Assembly (NCBI GenBank): GCA_963971425.1
Contig: OZ020518.1
Span: forward strand, 9,341,989 to 9,405,988
Length of the DNA stretch: 64,000 bases
From: Bryoerythrophyllum caledonicum
Lineage: Eukaryota; Streptophyta; Bryopsida; Pottiales; Pottiaceae
Direction: 5' to 3'
In this document: in pieces, positions 1 to 13,017 of the stretch
Layout: every line of letters starts with the position of its first letter
Numbering within the stretch: the first letter of the stretch is position 1
Notes under the pieces: generated by a model
The model's database searches: none
What the model was told of the DNA's origin: nothing
What the model saw: the letters and a program-made list of their open reading frames with translations, nothing else
Translations under genes and position numbers: made by a program

Positions 1-1
1 C

Positions 2-160
2 ACAATATGTGTGGAATTCATTGCACCATTCATCTACCTGAACATTGTGTGGGACTTCGGGCTTCCACTTGTGAAGAGCATCCACATGAACAAAGACAAG
101 TACAAGCTAGTGTATGTGGGGATTGGGTGGGTGATTTATCACAACAAATACGATCTCTGA
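2..160 (+). CDS. possible 3' end of an unknown hydrophobic protein
   Basis: From the left edge one frame stays open for 52 codons and ends at TGA (158-160). It reads as a hydrophobic stretch ([19 protein letters not shown]), a basic patch (HMNKDKYK) and a second hydrophobic stretch ([12 protein letters not shown]), then NKYDL. This composition suits the tail of a membrane-associated protein, but I recognise no family. The start lies outside the window. Only length and composition support it, so it may be chance. Confidence 0.3.
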   Translation, partial: TICVEFIAPFIYLNIVWDFGLPLVKSIHMNKDKYKLVYVGIGWVIYHNKYDL

Positions 161-192
161 GAGCTCATCTTAACCCTCTCTGAGAGCTCATC

Positions 193-335
193 TTAACCCT
201 GTAAGGACAATAAGGACAATGGTCGAATCTGGTCGTTACAAGAATCTACAATGGTCGTAGACAATGTTGACCAAATCTATGACAATTGTAGAATCTTGCA
301 GCGACCAGATTCAACCACTGTCCTTAGAGGGTTAA
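193..335. mobile_element. 135-bp TTAA-flanked MITE
   Basis: The 197-331 segment has inverted ends, CCCTGTAAGGACA on the left and TGTCCTTAGAGGG on the right (12 of 13 positions pair). TTAA lies directly outside both ends (193-196 and 332-335). The interior is also palindromic (ATGGTCGAATCTGGTCG against CGACCAGATTCAACCA). It has no coding capacity. TTAA duplications with CCC-type ends are typical of piggyBac-like elements. The left flank is a 23-bp direct duplication (about 154-200) ending in TTAACCCT. Confidence 0.7.
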
Positions 336-1572
336 ATAAAAAAAACTTGTCGGACAACTTCTTTGTGACATATTCCTGATTGAAATGTCAAAATGCATGT
401 TATGAGAAATGTAAGCTGCCATCAGCAGCACTGATTGTATTGTTGTTGCCTGCTGCCTGGTATTTGAAAGGTAAAAGAGGTGAATATCATGTGCATACAA
501 ATGCTGCCACATCAGGTATTGTGTGACTCTGTCAAATGCAGTGGAGTCACTGTCCTTGGGCGTCCTTGGTGGTGCACACTTCATAGGTGTTTTGCTCTCC
601 TCCATACACACCCACATCCCATCAAACCACCTTTAACCCTTGAAGGTGGATTTGGGTTGCAACATGATGATGTCAGTGTATTTGACATACAAGGTGTAAG
701 AGTTGATGTAAACAATAGTTATAAAAGTTTGTATTTGTGTTGAGCCTAATCCAATGACACATGATAATTTTTATTTAGATCAGTATGATACCTGCTACAT
801 GCTTTAGAAGTTCCGAAATGGTCATGTATTCTACATGTATGGTGTTGTATTTGAGCATGATAAGGTTAAATTTGAAATGACCTCCAAATGAAAGATGTTA
901 GTTGAAAAATCTTCAATTCAATGGTGTATGTCTTGCTAAGTTTTAGTACATTTTCTGTAGGTTAAGAGTAAATTACGTGACCACATATATGGTCCCCACC
1001 TTACCTTTAAAGATTTAATCAAATTTGATTCCATACCAGTGTTTAAAAGAAGAAAACATTTCAACAATAAATCAAGGAAAAGATACACAAGTTTTCAACT
1101 AATTTTAATTTTTTACTATTGACCTTTAAGGATGGAGACCATGTTGCACAAAAACCATCCCTAAATTGCCTCTTAAGACAAGATATTGCAAGACTGGTTG
1201 AAACAATCTATTACTATTTTAAACCATAGGATATACAAGTTTACTACTAGAAAAAGACACTTAATATATTTTGTAAACTTTGATCGCAAGGATAGTAATA
1301 TATATGCACTTGAAGTGTGCACTATGGTTTTTTGTTCTTTTCGCAGACATGGTTGGCGTACTTTGACTCAAGATAATGGCACATTTTTCCTCTGAACATT
1401 GCATAAATTTTATGGATCTATGTCTTACATTGTGTTAGGTCATTGCACCCCAAAAATCAAAAGTAATGGAGGTGATCTAGACAAGAGAAATGGACTAGGG
1501 GTAGAGAAAGTAGCCATTTTCTTGGGATTTTTTTTTTAAATTAAAAAATAATTGTTGGATCTAAATCCAAAA
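336..1572. other. AT-rich intergenic stretch, nothing recognised
   Basis: Only short random open frames are present. I see no conserved motif, RNA gene or repeat. Confidence 0.4.
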
Positions 1573-1780
1573 TGTCACGGAACGTGGCGTCGAAGGCCTT
1601 TCTATATCGCAGTGTTCTAGCGTAGGTTAGTTTTTGCTGATCTACGAGTTTAGGGAGGTATCACGGCGCATCACATTCATCCATGGATGTTTTCCATCCA
1701 CTTAGAGTTGTATATGTGCGTATAGTGCCGCACATGTCCTTGACTTGAAGTTTTTATCAAGTCAAATTTTGTGTGAGCGC
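1573..1780 (+). repeat. LTR-like dispersed repeat, copy 1
   Basis: This stretch starts TGTCACGG and matches 4966-5165 in the same orientation. Shared blocks include 'agcgtag(g/a)ttagttt', 'tccatccacttag(a/g)gttg', 'gtgcgtata' and 'ccttgacttga(a/g)g'. The two copies are roughly 80% alike by eye with small indels. The TG start and direct orientation 3.4 kb apart suggest old LTRs or solo LTRs of one family, but I see no retroelement proteins between them. Confidence 0.4.
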
Positions 1781-2105
1781 CTAAAAGCGCTACAACGTTA
1801 GTTAGTGATTAGCTAATGAAGAATTGCCTTGCTTATTACAAATAGTAGTTAAATTAATAATTAGTAGCACCTTCTAGTGTTAATTAGTAAATGTTAGTTA
1901 ACTAGACTCCACGTGACCATAAAGTAGCATGGTGAGTAAAATTAGAGTTACTGATAGGAAATTAGACTTGCGAGAAGCAAAAGAGACCATTTAGATTATT
2001 AGTTAGTTTAGTCGAAGACAATTAGTGAATTAGAGTTTAGTTAGTAGAAGAATTGTAATCACTTATTTATAAGCGTAAGATAAAGATAAAATAAAAATCA
2101 AATAT

Positions 2106-2129
2106 AAGAAGAAGAAGAAGAAGAAGAAA
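2106..2129 (+). repeat. (GAA)n microsatellite
   Basis: Eight uninterrupted GAA triplets, a simple repeat with no sign of function. Confidence 0.8.
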
Positions 2130-2632
2130 ATAGTTAGAATTTAATTTATGGAGATTGATTTGTCAAATTGTTGGTTTCTAATGATCTAGAACTCCGATTA
2201 GGGTGTAATAATACTTGATTTTGATGTTTAAATGTGTTTTGAACACATTGGTGAAGTTATTTTTGCCAAAAAAAAGTCTATTATTGGTTTTTAGCTTGTC
2301 CAGCCCTAAAATCGGGTTTGGGGCATTGGTTGATCGTGGGCCCTTGATCTTCATTAGGGTTCTAGATTTGGATGGTGGAGATGTGGCTGCCACCCTAGGG
2401 CTGTCTCCCACTTGTATAAAAGAACTTGGGCGGCCACTCTTCCTCTCTCTTCTTCTCTTGGGCGAAGCCATGCCAAGTTGCCTCCAAAACTTTATTCTTG
2501 TTGATGAGTTGCGGTTGCAACGCTATTGCAATTCCATTATTTGGAGATAGAATATGAAACTTAAAAAATAGTTAGATCTTCTTTTTAGCTTTCTAGGGAT
2601 GCTAAACACGCTCAATCTGGAGCAAAAACGAG

Positions 2633-3031
2633 GGAGTTGTGGTGGTTTTAGTGACAAGGGGTCTGCTGCCGCCCAGATTCGGTGCATCGACTTTGACGGC
2701 CCACTGCGAGCAGGCAATAGCGAGTTTGGAGTTGAGATTTTCCAGGCGTCTGGGTCTTTACGTCGGCTTTCTAAGGACATCTTGGACGTACAAATTTGAG
2801 CAACAACCACGGAGTTACGGCAATTTTAGTAACAAGGGGTCTGCTACCGGCCAGAATCGAGGCATCGACTTTGACGGCCCACTGCAGGCAGGCAACAACG
2901 AGTTGGGAGCTGAGATTTTTTTAGACTCTTAGGTTTTCACGTTGGCTTTTCAAAGACACCTTGCACGTATATATCCGAGCAACGACCACGGAGTTACGAC
3001 AGTTTTAGTGTCAAGGGGTCTGTTGCCTTGA
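2633..3031 (+). repeat. 178-bp tandem repeat, 2.2 units
   Basis: Units begin at 2633, 2811 and 2990 with GGAGTT(G/A)(T/C)GG and contain 'acaaggggtctg', 'catcgactttgacggcccac' and 'gagttgagatttt'. The first two units are about 80% identical and the third is cut short. The region is richer in GC than its surroundings. One plus frame reads through most of it, but unit divergence does not favour codons, so I do not call a gene. Confidence 0.75.
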
Positions 3032-3224
3032 TTGGAGCACCTTTTTCCTTACATTTTTTCTTCTACTTCATTGTTCATCGTGTACTCTCAACCTTTGATA
3101 TTTTTACCCCTTGAATTTTATTTACCTTCCCTACTTCTTGCCTCACGTCTAATTTACTTTTTATCTTACCTTGTATGGTTAAAATCTTTGCACTCAACCT
3201 CATCCAATGAATTCCAATCTTAGG

Positions 3225-3430
3225 TTAGGGTTCATCTATTAGGCTAGGGTTTCACCTGTTATGTTTAGGGTTCATCTATTAGGCTAGGGTTTCACCTGTT
3301 ATGTTTAGGGTTCATCTATTAGGTTAGGGTTCATCCATTAGGTATAAGGGTTTCATCTATTAGGTTTAGGTTCATCTATTAGATTAGGGTTCATCCATTA
3401 GGTTTAGGGTTTCATCCATGAGATTTAGGT
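3225..3430 (+). repeat. minisatellite with TTTAGGG/TTAGGG-like words
   Basis: About ten degenerate units of 17-20 bp alternate as TTAGGGTTCATCTATTAGG and TAGGGTTTCACCTGTTATG. Several contain the plant telomere word TTTAGGG, but separated by 'TTCATCYA'. It is an internal minisatellite, not a telomere. Confidence 0.75.
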
Positions 3431-3469
3431 TGGATGAAAATAGTTAGGATGAATTTGGTTCACACTTTG

Positions 3470-3665
3470 TGAGTGAGAGTGGAGAGTAGTGATTGAGAGT
3501 TGCTTGTAAATGGCGGTTTGAGTCATTAGTAAACTCTCAATGCATTCCATTTTACTACACACTCATTGATTCACCCATTGTGATGTGCGTGACGCTTAAC
3601 TGCTCTTGTGATACACAAGACTTCCACTTGACAAAGACCCTCCATTCTTACTACTAGATCTCTTG
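3470..3665 (+). repeat. LTR-like dispersed repeat, third (partial) copy
   Basis: This segment ('tttgtgagtgagag', 'gacgctta', 'ttgacaaagaccct') matches 5155-5340, the continuation of the 4966 copy. It seems to be the distal half of the same LTR-like family. Confidence 0.35.
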
Positions 3666-3669
3666 TTAT

Positions 3670-4965
3670 TAAGCTAGATTAATGTTGTAGCATGCGTTTA
3701 GACAATTCCAACACCACTAACAGCGCTTGAATCCGACAAATTTTGAAGAAGTTGAAAGTGGCGGAAGAATTGGAGGAGGAAGATGAGCTACTGGACCTGC
3801 AACGATTTCATCCATTGAACAATTTCTCATCCGTGGCGAGTTTCTCATCCGCAATTGGTTTTCATCCACTACGCGACTGTACATCCATTGCAATTTTTGT
3901 TATTTTTTCACGGATTCATCCACCGTGGGCAGTTTTCATCCATTGCGCATGAAATTGTAATTTGGGCAGAATTCACTTAATTGTGAGTTAACATCTTCCA
4001 AAATATTTGTTTTTTTTAATTCTCACTTTGAGTTAGAGCTCTCCATGGGGGTTTCTATCTAGAATGAAGGAAAGATTTTAATGGATTTTTTTTTCAAAAT
4101 CACATTTTTGTAGGTTGTAAAAATCAGTTTAGAGTTTAAACTTTGGAGGTATGTAACTAGGGAAATTTTCCTTGATTTTGAGTGAAATTTGCGCCTATAT
4201 TTAGCGCATTAAACCATTAATCTAATTTTGATATTGGATTGGTATTGAGCTCGTTTGTCATCCAATGTGTAATTTCCATTAGAGGGACTTGTGTTTCTGA
4301 ACACGGCAACTATAGAGTCCTATTACCTCCCCAATTTAGATATTAGAGGGACACTTTTGAGTGTTTTTCTTTACATTAAAGGTGTTGCAACTTGGGGCCA
4401 TCCACTGCAGACGTGTGTTGGTGGCTCTAACTCTTTTGTGCATTTCTGCTTACATATTGTTAAAGGAAGAGGATCTGGTTTTGATGTATGGATTCTTGTG
4501 GCGTACCTCCCTTGTGTCATGGGCTTATTGTTGGTGTTTTCCGGTGGCCCCATTTCTTGTTGTCCCTAGACTGAAATAGGGTACCGTAGGCATGAAGTCA
4601 GATTTATGGCTATCAAGATCTATTTATGTTGGAGGTTGTGATTGGACTTGTGGTAGCCGGAGGTGATGACCAGTGCACTACATAGTTTGGTGACTTTGTA
4701 GGTGTACGTTGCCAGTTTGTACCCTTGTCCTTTAGATAGTACTCGTAGGTAGTTCCCGAGGTGATTTTTTGCTTAAAGTCAGTATCCGAAGTCGGTATTA
4801 CCACTCCCCCTTACCAGAGCACCCGAAGTGGACTTCCACTGTAGACTTTGGGTCATGATTGGCTACGGACAAGGCTTTTGAGCCTGTTTTGGTACTAGGT
4901 ACCGATGTGATGCTCCAGGTCTAGGGCGTATGGAAGTTTGACGTGATGGAGAGTGATGTTACATG
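3670..4965. other. intergenic, nothing recognised
   Basis: Contains a cluster of 'TTCATCC' words at 3805-3940, an echo of the minisatellite to the left. The open frames near 4291-4579 overlap each other and lack family features, so no gene is called. Confidence 0.35.
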
Positions 4966-5345
4966 TCGTGGCATCAAGGGCCTCTCCGCATTGTAGTGTT
5001 TTAGCGTAGATTAGTTTGTTACTAATCTACGGGGTTTAGGAACGTACGGCGGCCCACTGCATTAATCCACGGATGATTTCCATCCACTTAGGGTTGTGTG
5101 TGTGTGCGTATAGCGCCGCACACATCCTTGACTTGAGGTTTTTGTCAAGTCAAGCTTTGTGAGTGAGTTTGAGAGTGTTTAGTAATTACCTTTGCTTGTA
5201 AGTGATTGTTTATCATTAATAAAGGCTTCGCATTTTCTTATGTTACTGGCACTCAACAATTCTTCCTTTGTAAAGTGCAAGACGCTTGACTATTCTTATG
5301 ATTTACTAGTTATTTACTTAACAAAGACCCTTCCAGGCTTCCACG
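4966..5345 (+). repeat. LTR-like dispersed repeat, copy 2 (longest)
   Basis: Starts TGTCGTGGCATC and aligns first with 1573-1780 and then with 3470-3665, so it is the fullest copy of this repeat in the window. The internal stretch 'ctaatctacggggtttagg' is conserved with copy 1. Confidence 0.4.
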
Positions 5346-7056
5346 TTCCTCTGTTTAATTCTAAAATTTCAGCTTGGGTGAGTTAAATTTTTTTTGGAGT
5401 GCTAATATTGATGATTGTAGCCCAAAAAATCTACTCTCCAAAACATCCAAGAATCACTTCTTATTCCAAGTTCCTTGTCCCGAGATGGTCTAGCGTCTTA
5501 TGTTAAGTAGTTTATTTCTAATTGTAGGTCAAAAGTTATCTTCTATTGAATTATTTAAGTTTATGCACTCATTTTTAGCGAATTAATCCTTAGAATGCAT
5601 CACTCTTTGCATTCCACTCTTAAGGTATTAATCCCAAGGATTTATATGTTTAGATAAAGCCTTTTTTTTACTAAAGAGCCTTGCTCTTTAATTAACTATG
5701 AATGTGCAAATTAGTTAGTTTCCTATGCTTTTGCCATCTTCGGCTCATGGATACTATCCATTGCACTCATTGTTTGATCCTTTTTTAATTCTATTTGAAT
5801 TCACGGATTTACCTCATACAATTTGCTTCACTTTTCACGTGCGTCCAATCCGCTCACATATTCATCACAAGTGTTAGACTCAAACAACATGCATGTTAGA
5901 TTAAGCCTCTAAATTCTACTCTTAGACCTAACTTAAATCTAAACTATCTAAATTTAGTCCTTAATACTCAAATGCAAAAAAAATATCTTCACTCTTACAC
6001 TTGCATGATTTAAGTTCTGTAACTTAGACTTAAGTTCAATCATTTATACTAAAGTTCTCATTCACTGTAGGCTTAAGTTTTCTTATTTACACATGCATAA
6101 AACTCCCGTCTTATGTCTTAATATTTAAGTTTCCACACTTAAACTTAAGTCTTACATCAACTATTTATGCATTCAGCACATTAATGCATTAAGTTACTTA
6201 CTCGGAATTAATTCCTAGATGCCTTACACACACTTAGAATTATTACTTTAACATCCACAATGTCACTTTGACATAGTTAGGATCTTTCTCTAACTTAATC
6301 TCTTGAAGATTTAATATTAAGTATGCACATACCACTCATATGCAATACATTAAATTTAATTCATTAACGCACACAATTTCATGTCACATGAACAATTAGG
6401 ATGATATCCTAATTTCTACAATGAAGATCTAAATAAATAATGCATTTATGCATAGGAATTTATCCACAATTAATACCTCATGCATACAATTGCATTTACA
6501 AAACACAATGTCAAATTTATTCTATGAAGATCTAATATTATTGCAATTATACATATTATTCACGTCACACACAAGACTTTACATATGCAAATTCAATAAT
6601 AATTATATGTATAAAATTAAATACTCTTACAACATTAAGAGATATCAACTAGCTTTTTCACCTAAAGCTAGGACTCACTCCAATCTTCCTCCAAGGAATT
6701 GCTATGGTAATGGCAAAGAATGCTAAAAAATCAAGCTATTAATTCTAGTCTAAATCCAAGAGGCACACCTCTTGGAAAAACGGTTTTCCCTAGAGCTAAC
6801 CATTAAAAATAATTCCACTAAATCCTCACATCTATTCATATCTATTCATAAAAAGGCACACCCTTCCCAAAGGGTGCGAGTTCAACCCTTTTCCCATTAT
6901 TTCCTAATTCTTGGATATGAATAGGCATTTTTTAATTAATTAAGTACTTAGTGTAAACTTAATCATTAATTATTTAATTCTCAATATATCTACAACCTTT
7001 TTTACATTTAATTTTTTTAAAAAACTATTTTAAGGATTTAGGCTCTACACCCCGTC
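5346..7056. other. AT-rich gene-free stretch
   Basis: About 70% A+T, with many scattered 'CTTAAGT' and 'CACTTA' words but no regular period. No credible coding region or RNA is seen. The right edge at about 7057 is where element A begins (GAGCCCCATTG). Confidence 0.4.
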
Positions 7057-9488
7057 TACATGAGCCCCATTGTTAATCGCTACTGAACCCAGCTGACTAA
7101 AATTCTTAACCATGGAATGATTTGACTTTTCTTCCTAAGACTCCTACGCCTAAGGGTTACTTCTTCTGCTGCCCTATGAGTCTTGGGCTGCTCCGGAGTT
7201 GACTTCGGCTCCTTGACCTTCTGACCGGAAGAGGGATCAGGGTCTTCTGTTGTTGGTGCTCTTGCCTGTGGTGGGGGTGACCGGACTCTAGTGTCTAGAA
7301 GGTCTCGGAACCTTCTACTGGGACTGATTTCCATATTGATCACCATTTAGCCATGAGGTGAAGGGGTCTTCCGTTGTGGACCTGGGGAGGGAGACTCCGA
7401 CGGAATCCGAAAAGGGGGAGAGATTTCTTGAGAGAGACCTTCCGGCATAATACTCTGCCACTTCTGGAGTGTCTCTATGTTGGGGAGTGGTATCCCGCTC
7501 CAATTCATAGGAGAAGCTAAATCCGGAGTCCCAACGAGATCAATGAAATCTCCGGGAGGTGTTTGTGGAGGTCCGGGTGGAGTCCTGGATTGCTCGGCCG
7601 TCATTGACGTTGCAAGTGCTTCCTCCGAAACTTGGGTCTCAAGTGCCTTTGGAGCTTCCAAGGTCAGGTTCATTACCAACTCTTGCATCTTGTCCCAAAT
7701 CTTCTCCATGTTCTGGCTGTAATCTAAGAGGAACCAGATGATCTGTCCTCGGTTGATCTTCTCGTCCTTCTCTAGACTCTCGGTGTAGAGGAGAGCCCTG
7801 TTGACGGTGTCCATCGAAAAGTCAAGGGCGGTACGAACCTCCATCAAGGCGTAGGCGAAGGCATAAGCCTTTACTTTCGCCTCGTCTTTTGCCTTGTAGG
7901 CCTCCTCCTGAGCCGCTTCCGCCTTCTGTAGCCGTTGCCAGAGCCGTACATTGGTTTGGGTGAGGATGACATGTTGCTCTTTCTACTGCCAAAACAGGCC
8001 TTCTTTGGTCTTCAAGTCTTTAAGCCGTAGGAAGAGATTCACAAAGTCGTTAGCTTCCACCTCTTCCATGATGGCTATAATCATAGCCGTTCGATCCTTG
8101 ATTTTCCCATCATCAATCATCGCCCGCCAAACCACATGGTGGCAGAGCTCCGTAATATCTTCAGAGATGCGGCCAGTCATTACAGGGGAGAAGGTCGGTC
8201 CACATTCTACTCCGGTTTGTTTAGGTCCGGCCAGTTGGGATGTGGCTAGTTGCGCTCCGAAAGGTCGTCATTTGGCCAATGTCTGTGTTGCCCTTTCTTC
8301 CAGAGGTTGGCTCATACTTACTGGTTCTAGATCCTTCTGTATTGACCTGCTCTGCTTCCGGGTTCTCTTGTTGATGAGCGGAGACGATAGTGGTGACTCC
8401 GTCTCGTCAGATTTTTCTTTCTCGTCCTCCGTCTCCCACCCACCGTATGGTTGGATGTTGGAGAGTTTGTGGAACTCATCCGTTTCCTCTGGACTCAACA
8501 GCTTCTTCTTGGCGTACACGTGCGCAACGTATATTAATAGCGGCGTTGCCGTCTTCCTCATCTTTGGAAGGATTTTGACCATTTGATTGACCTGGTCTTC
8601 CATCAGGGCCGCCCAGTCTACCGTATGTTTTCCTCGCATTGCCCCAAAGAACAGGCAAGCTAACTTTGCTACTATCCTCTTCGGATTTTCCGGATAAAAA
8701 ATAAGATTCAGAAAGGCAATCACTAACCTGGCCTCCGGATCGTTGAAACCTCCAAAGATGTATCCGTCTTCTGGGTTGGCGATCCGGAGAAACTCTCCTT
8801 TCAAGAAGTCGTCGTTGCGCTCAGCCACCTTCACCTTCCCTTGACGGAAGCTGTAGGTTTTCCTCCATCCTACAGTGGTCCGCTCTTCCAGATGAGCCCT
8901 GATGTGGCCGTGGTACTGGTTCGGCGGCTTTTCCACAAGCTTCGTCACCATGGCTTCACTCTGGAAAGCCCACGGCGTCTCCAACAGACCATAGCAACCC
9001 ATCACCTCCAAGTAGTTCTCCAGAACCCTCAGCTCCTACTAAGAAGTAGGTAATTCTGGAGCCACCTTCATAAGCATTAGGGTTTCGCCACCCGAAGTCT
9101 TGCCCTTCTCCCCTACCATCCTGCCTCACCTCTCGGTCTGCTTGCGCCTCGCAATCTTTCTAGAAGCACCAACACGCACTGACCTCACAAAAATCCTCGT
9201 TTCTAAAAACTTCTTCTGAACCATACAACCGGAAAACGGAAAGTAGAGAAGAGCAGAGAGGAAAAAGCGCAGAAACGACAAATGAAAATGGTGGCGCCCT
9301 CCTCTGCCAGACGCGTTTAATATTCGGCATGATGTACGGACGCTCGTTGTGGTCATGATGTTGATTCCGGATCCGGATGTCATCCGGACTGTTTTGACCG
9401 GTTCTGGATTCGACCAAATTCCGGTGTCGTAGTCTAATGGTTTGTAATTCTTATAGTTAACCGAAATTAACCTCAAGCGAGCCCGCCA
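7057..9488 (-). mobile_element. gag-like CCGG-rich element, copy A
   Basis: A minus-strand fossil of a family seen three times here. Its parts, in reading order, are a leader (about 9488-9012, starting TGGCGGGCTCGC); an N-terminal domain (about 9011-8268) with MGCYGLLETPWAF, FYPENPKRIVAKLACLFFGA and GKHTVDWAALM; a coiled-coil segment (about 7990-7600) with VDTVNR; a Pro/Thr-rich tail; and a basic end (RRRSLRKKSQ) near 7080. The PENPKR...VDWA block recalls the 'putative plant transposon protein' domain; that is a resemblance, not a search result. No reverse transcriptase or integrase is visible. It ends near the purine-rich AATGGGGCTC and lacks the 1.2-kb 3' region of copies B and C. It is old, with several breaks. 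Confidence 0.6.
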
Positions 9489-9804
9489 AACCAGATCGTT
9501 TCCAGGGATTTTTATTGTGCATCAAACTCTTTAAATCTTAACAACACTTCACACTTAACACCTCAGCACATCCCGGAGGATGGCTTCCCCGGTACCTTTG
9601 TAACCGGTAATAAGTAACCACAAGTATTTTAGTTAAACTCTGTTGAGCGTCAGAGTAGTTTTCTGGTAAGTTTTTACAGTGCCCGGAAAGTCATTACCCT
9701 CCGTTCTCGAAGTCCAGAGGCCAAAATATCCACAAACTAATCCTACACCTTGGAAGAGTTAAAAGGTTGCAGCCGATTTACTGGTCTTCACAATCTACCG
9801 GAAA
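9489..9804. other. CCGG-rich remnant flanking element C/D (left part)
   Basis: Non-coding sequence with scattered CCGG words. Together with 25216 onward it seems to be the older sequence into which C/D inserted: both sides are CCGG-rich and join at the CTTGT duplication. Confidence 0.4.
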
Positions 9805-9809
9805 CTTGT

Positions 9810-11050
9810 TGCAAGTCGTAGGATTAGTATTCCTCCGGAATGCATTTAATCGTCACTAAATGCTTCCAAAGTAAACCGCTCTGGTTTTGTTCCCATAGAG
9901 ACCTATTGTCCTTCTCAGAATATCTAAAAAAAACTAAACTATCAATCAATCGGTCATAGGCTAGCTATTCTATTTACACGCTTACTACAGATCCGGATCC
10001 TCCTGGATTCCAGAATTCATTCAATGGCTTCCAGAACTAATTTCCGGACAACTAGAGGGTAGTTTCATTTATCTATGTTCCTCCTCAGAGAGTCTTCTGG
10101 ACGGTTTAAACGAGTGACCGGAAGGCCATTGATCATGTTTTGTGTAAGTGGCCGGATTCCCCACTGCCTTGTGACTTTAAGTGGCTAGACACCCACTGCC
10201 CCAGAACTTTAAGTGGCGGGACACCCACTTCCCCCTACTCCGCTAACCGGTGATTGATTGTTGCTACTAGACTTATACTCTCATAGCGTGTGGATGGCCT
10301 TCCGGACGCGGTCACGTAGAGACAAGTCTGGGCTACAACGACATTCTGGTAAGTATTGTTGTGCTTCTTCGGAGCAAATGCTATCATTTACCAAAGAGGA
10401 ATCCTTTTAGACCTACGTATCACGCTTTTTCCTATCGTGGGGGTTAACTCCGGCCTCGACCGGAATCCGAGTTCACACAGGTTTTTCCGTGCCCAAGAGA
10501 TTACCACGAACACCTCTGCAGTTCATCTCTTCTCCTCCTGGCTTCTTCTAGACCCTAGAGACTACCAGGAATCCCTCTGCAATACACCTTTAGCTCTTCC
10601 GGGCGATCTCCTAATGCAGGTCCCAACCGGTTTCTTTCTAGAAAATAGGATATCACTTCGCTCCGGAAGAATTCTTCCTCAACAACACATACCAGAATGG
10701 ATCCGTTACTCACAAAGGCAACACTCTGTACCACCAAAAATAGGAAGCAAATCTAGAAAATGGTTTGAAGTATATTCAACGTAAGAAAACAAGATGATGA
10801 GTTTTGCTAAAACTCCTCTACTAAGTACTAACTAAGTTTCCTAATCTTAGTCTTTATTATATTTGCAAGAAATCCGGAGAATCTTATCCTAAAGGTCCGA
10901 GAAATCCGGAAAAGGTACAGATATGATTTCAGATCCTATAATCACGGAAAAAGTTCCGGACTCCGGATTTCCTCCTTTAAGCTACAAAAACCGGCGGTTG
11001 ATTCTGTCCGCAGCCGGGTGCAACGGTGAGCCCTATTGTTAGTCGCTGTC
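9810..11050 (-). other. 3' region of element C/D
   Basis: On the minus strand this follows the purine tract AATAGGGCTC and aligns with 23180-24417 of element B. Shared landmarks are the block around 10100-10230 (GTGACCGGAAGGCC, 'cccactgccttgtgac') and the end near 9815-9840. No LTR partner of it exists at the 5' end of either element. The 142-codon plus frame at 10356-10784 runs antisense through it and is not taken as a gene. Confidence 0.55.
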
Positions 11051-12576
11051 GGACTATAATTACAGCCAAAACTCTAAATCTAAACATTATCATAAGGCGG
11101 AGTACCCAGTGCCCTATTTCTCTCGCTTCTACGTGTGGGAGATATCTCTACTGGTACCCACTGCTTACCCTTACCTCTCTTCGATGTTGAGGAAGAAGGG
11201 TCGACCTTCCGGGTTGCCTGTTAGGCAGCTTCAAAAATCCTTGCCACCGGAGTTCTGGAGTCCAGAGGCGGAGGTTGCCGTTCCGTCGTAGCTTCGGGAG
11301 TGGCGGGGACTGAAGTTCCGGCTCGGCAGTCGGTTTGACTTCTCTGATCAGATCCCTGTAGCTGCAGGAAGGACTCCCTGGTCTGTGTGCTAGCCGCCGG
11401 GATACGGACTTGGGTGGTGCCCGGAGATCGGTTTCCTCCAGAGACTTCGGTAGTCGCATTGTTGGAGGCGTCAGTAGATCCGGAAGATGTTGCAATAACT
11501 CACCCGTGCTGAGGTTGGGAGACACTATACCTTCCGCCGGTGCATGTGGTGATGGCGTATCGAGGTCCTCCGGATTCAATGAGGTCCTACTGGCTGGAGC
11601 CGGTGTCGTGGTAGAGAGTTTATGTTCCAAGAAAATACTGGATTTCTGGCTGCCACTTTTACTCAATCAAGTTCTTGATAAGAGAAACTCCAAATATATA
11701 TGAAGATTGTCCCTTTCAAGAGACAATCACTTCATTACAGAAGTCCTTATAGGACAAAGGAACCCAACTATCTAAGAAAACTATATAACTTTACAAGCCT
11801 TAGAAAAGGAAACTAACCCGAATCCTAAGAGCTTGTATCTCTTAATCTAACCGTCTAAATAGATCCAAACTTCAGTAGTAGACCTAACATACTATTAAAA
11901 ACAGTTACACAAAGTTTCAACCGTAGATACTCAACGGATCTTGAGATATCACCGAAATACCTACAGCCTCTCTAAAACCTTGTTTACAAACACCCGCGTA
12001 CCATAATCTTCATAACTTCCAAGAAAATGCTCCAAACGCTATGAAACTTAAGATGTAGCTTGACAGCATAATCAACCACCTTCTTGAAAAATCTTAGCCA
12101 AAAACTCGTCCAGAAGCCAAAGATATGGCCAAAACCACCACCAACATCAAAGTGATATACTTACAGCCGTGGAAAATATTTGTGCGCTGTTCAGCTCCAA
12201 ATATCTCCTGCATAAAAGCTTCAAATCCTTTGATTCTTCCGCGCAAAAGGTAGAGCTTGAAAACACCTTTGCAGCCGCTCCTCCCGATCTCCAAAAGCTT
12301 TCTTGAAACTCCCGGGATTCTCAAAAGAGTGGCAGTAGGTTCCCAAATCGCCCCCTAACTTCTAACGCTCATAACTTCCTAACCCCAACTCTAAATCCTA
12401 TGTTTTTTGTACCCAAAGTATAGCCTGAAATCCAATCTACTCGAATATGGCCTCCCTCAATCAAATGCCCCCTTCAAAGTTGCTGAAACGCTTGATAAGG
12501 CCGCGGACAGCCCCCTTGATTCCCATTGGACACGAGAATCGGCGAATAGGAGGAGGACTTTTCATCCAAAACCCAT

Positions 12577-12690
12577 CCCCCTCCATCCCTTGCCACCTCC
12601 TTCAATCCTTTGCCACCTCCTTCTTATCCTTTGCCACCTCTTTCTTATCCTTTGCCACCTCTTTCTTATCCTTCTATCCCTTGCCATATC
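12577..12690 (+). repeat. 21-bp minisatellite
   Basis: Five tandem units of about 21 bp (ATCCTTTGCCACCTCTTTCTT and near variants). Overlapping plus frames translate it as low-complexity LCHLF or ATSFLSF repeats, which is not evidence of a gene. Confidence 0.8.
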
Positions 12691-13017
12691 ATTCTATGTT
12701 TTTTACACTATCTTTTGCATATTCAATTCTATCTTTTCAATTTAAACATTTAGAACTAAACTCTAAACTTTGAGGCCAAACGTTATCTAAAAGCTTAACA
12801 TCAAACATTTAAGTCCTAAATAATCCAAAGACTTCAACTAATTTAACAAAAACGTACGAAATAACCCTTTCATATCAACTTTCAAACTAATTTACCACCT
12901 ATTATAACAAACCCCAAACTTATAAACATATTATCAATCGTGATTGATTTTTTACATATTTTGGGTAATCCCAATGCTATAAACGCTTATATACTACTAT
13001 ATGACATCTTCGCACAT

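Noticed and set aside
3225-3430. Interstitial telomere tract
   Set aside because: TTTAGGG words occur but inside a longer degenerate unit; there is no run of pure telomere repeats.
1573-5345. One intact LTR retrotransposon between the two LTR-like repeats
   Set aside because: No gag or pol motif, primer site or target duplication lies between them, and a third partial copy at 3470 breaks the symmetry.
10356-10784. 142-codon plus-strand frame
   Set aside because: It lies antisense in the 3' region of element C/D, starts arbitrarily, and its counterpart in element B is not open.
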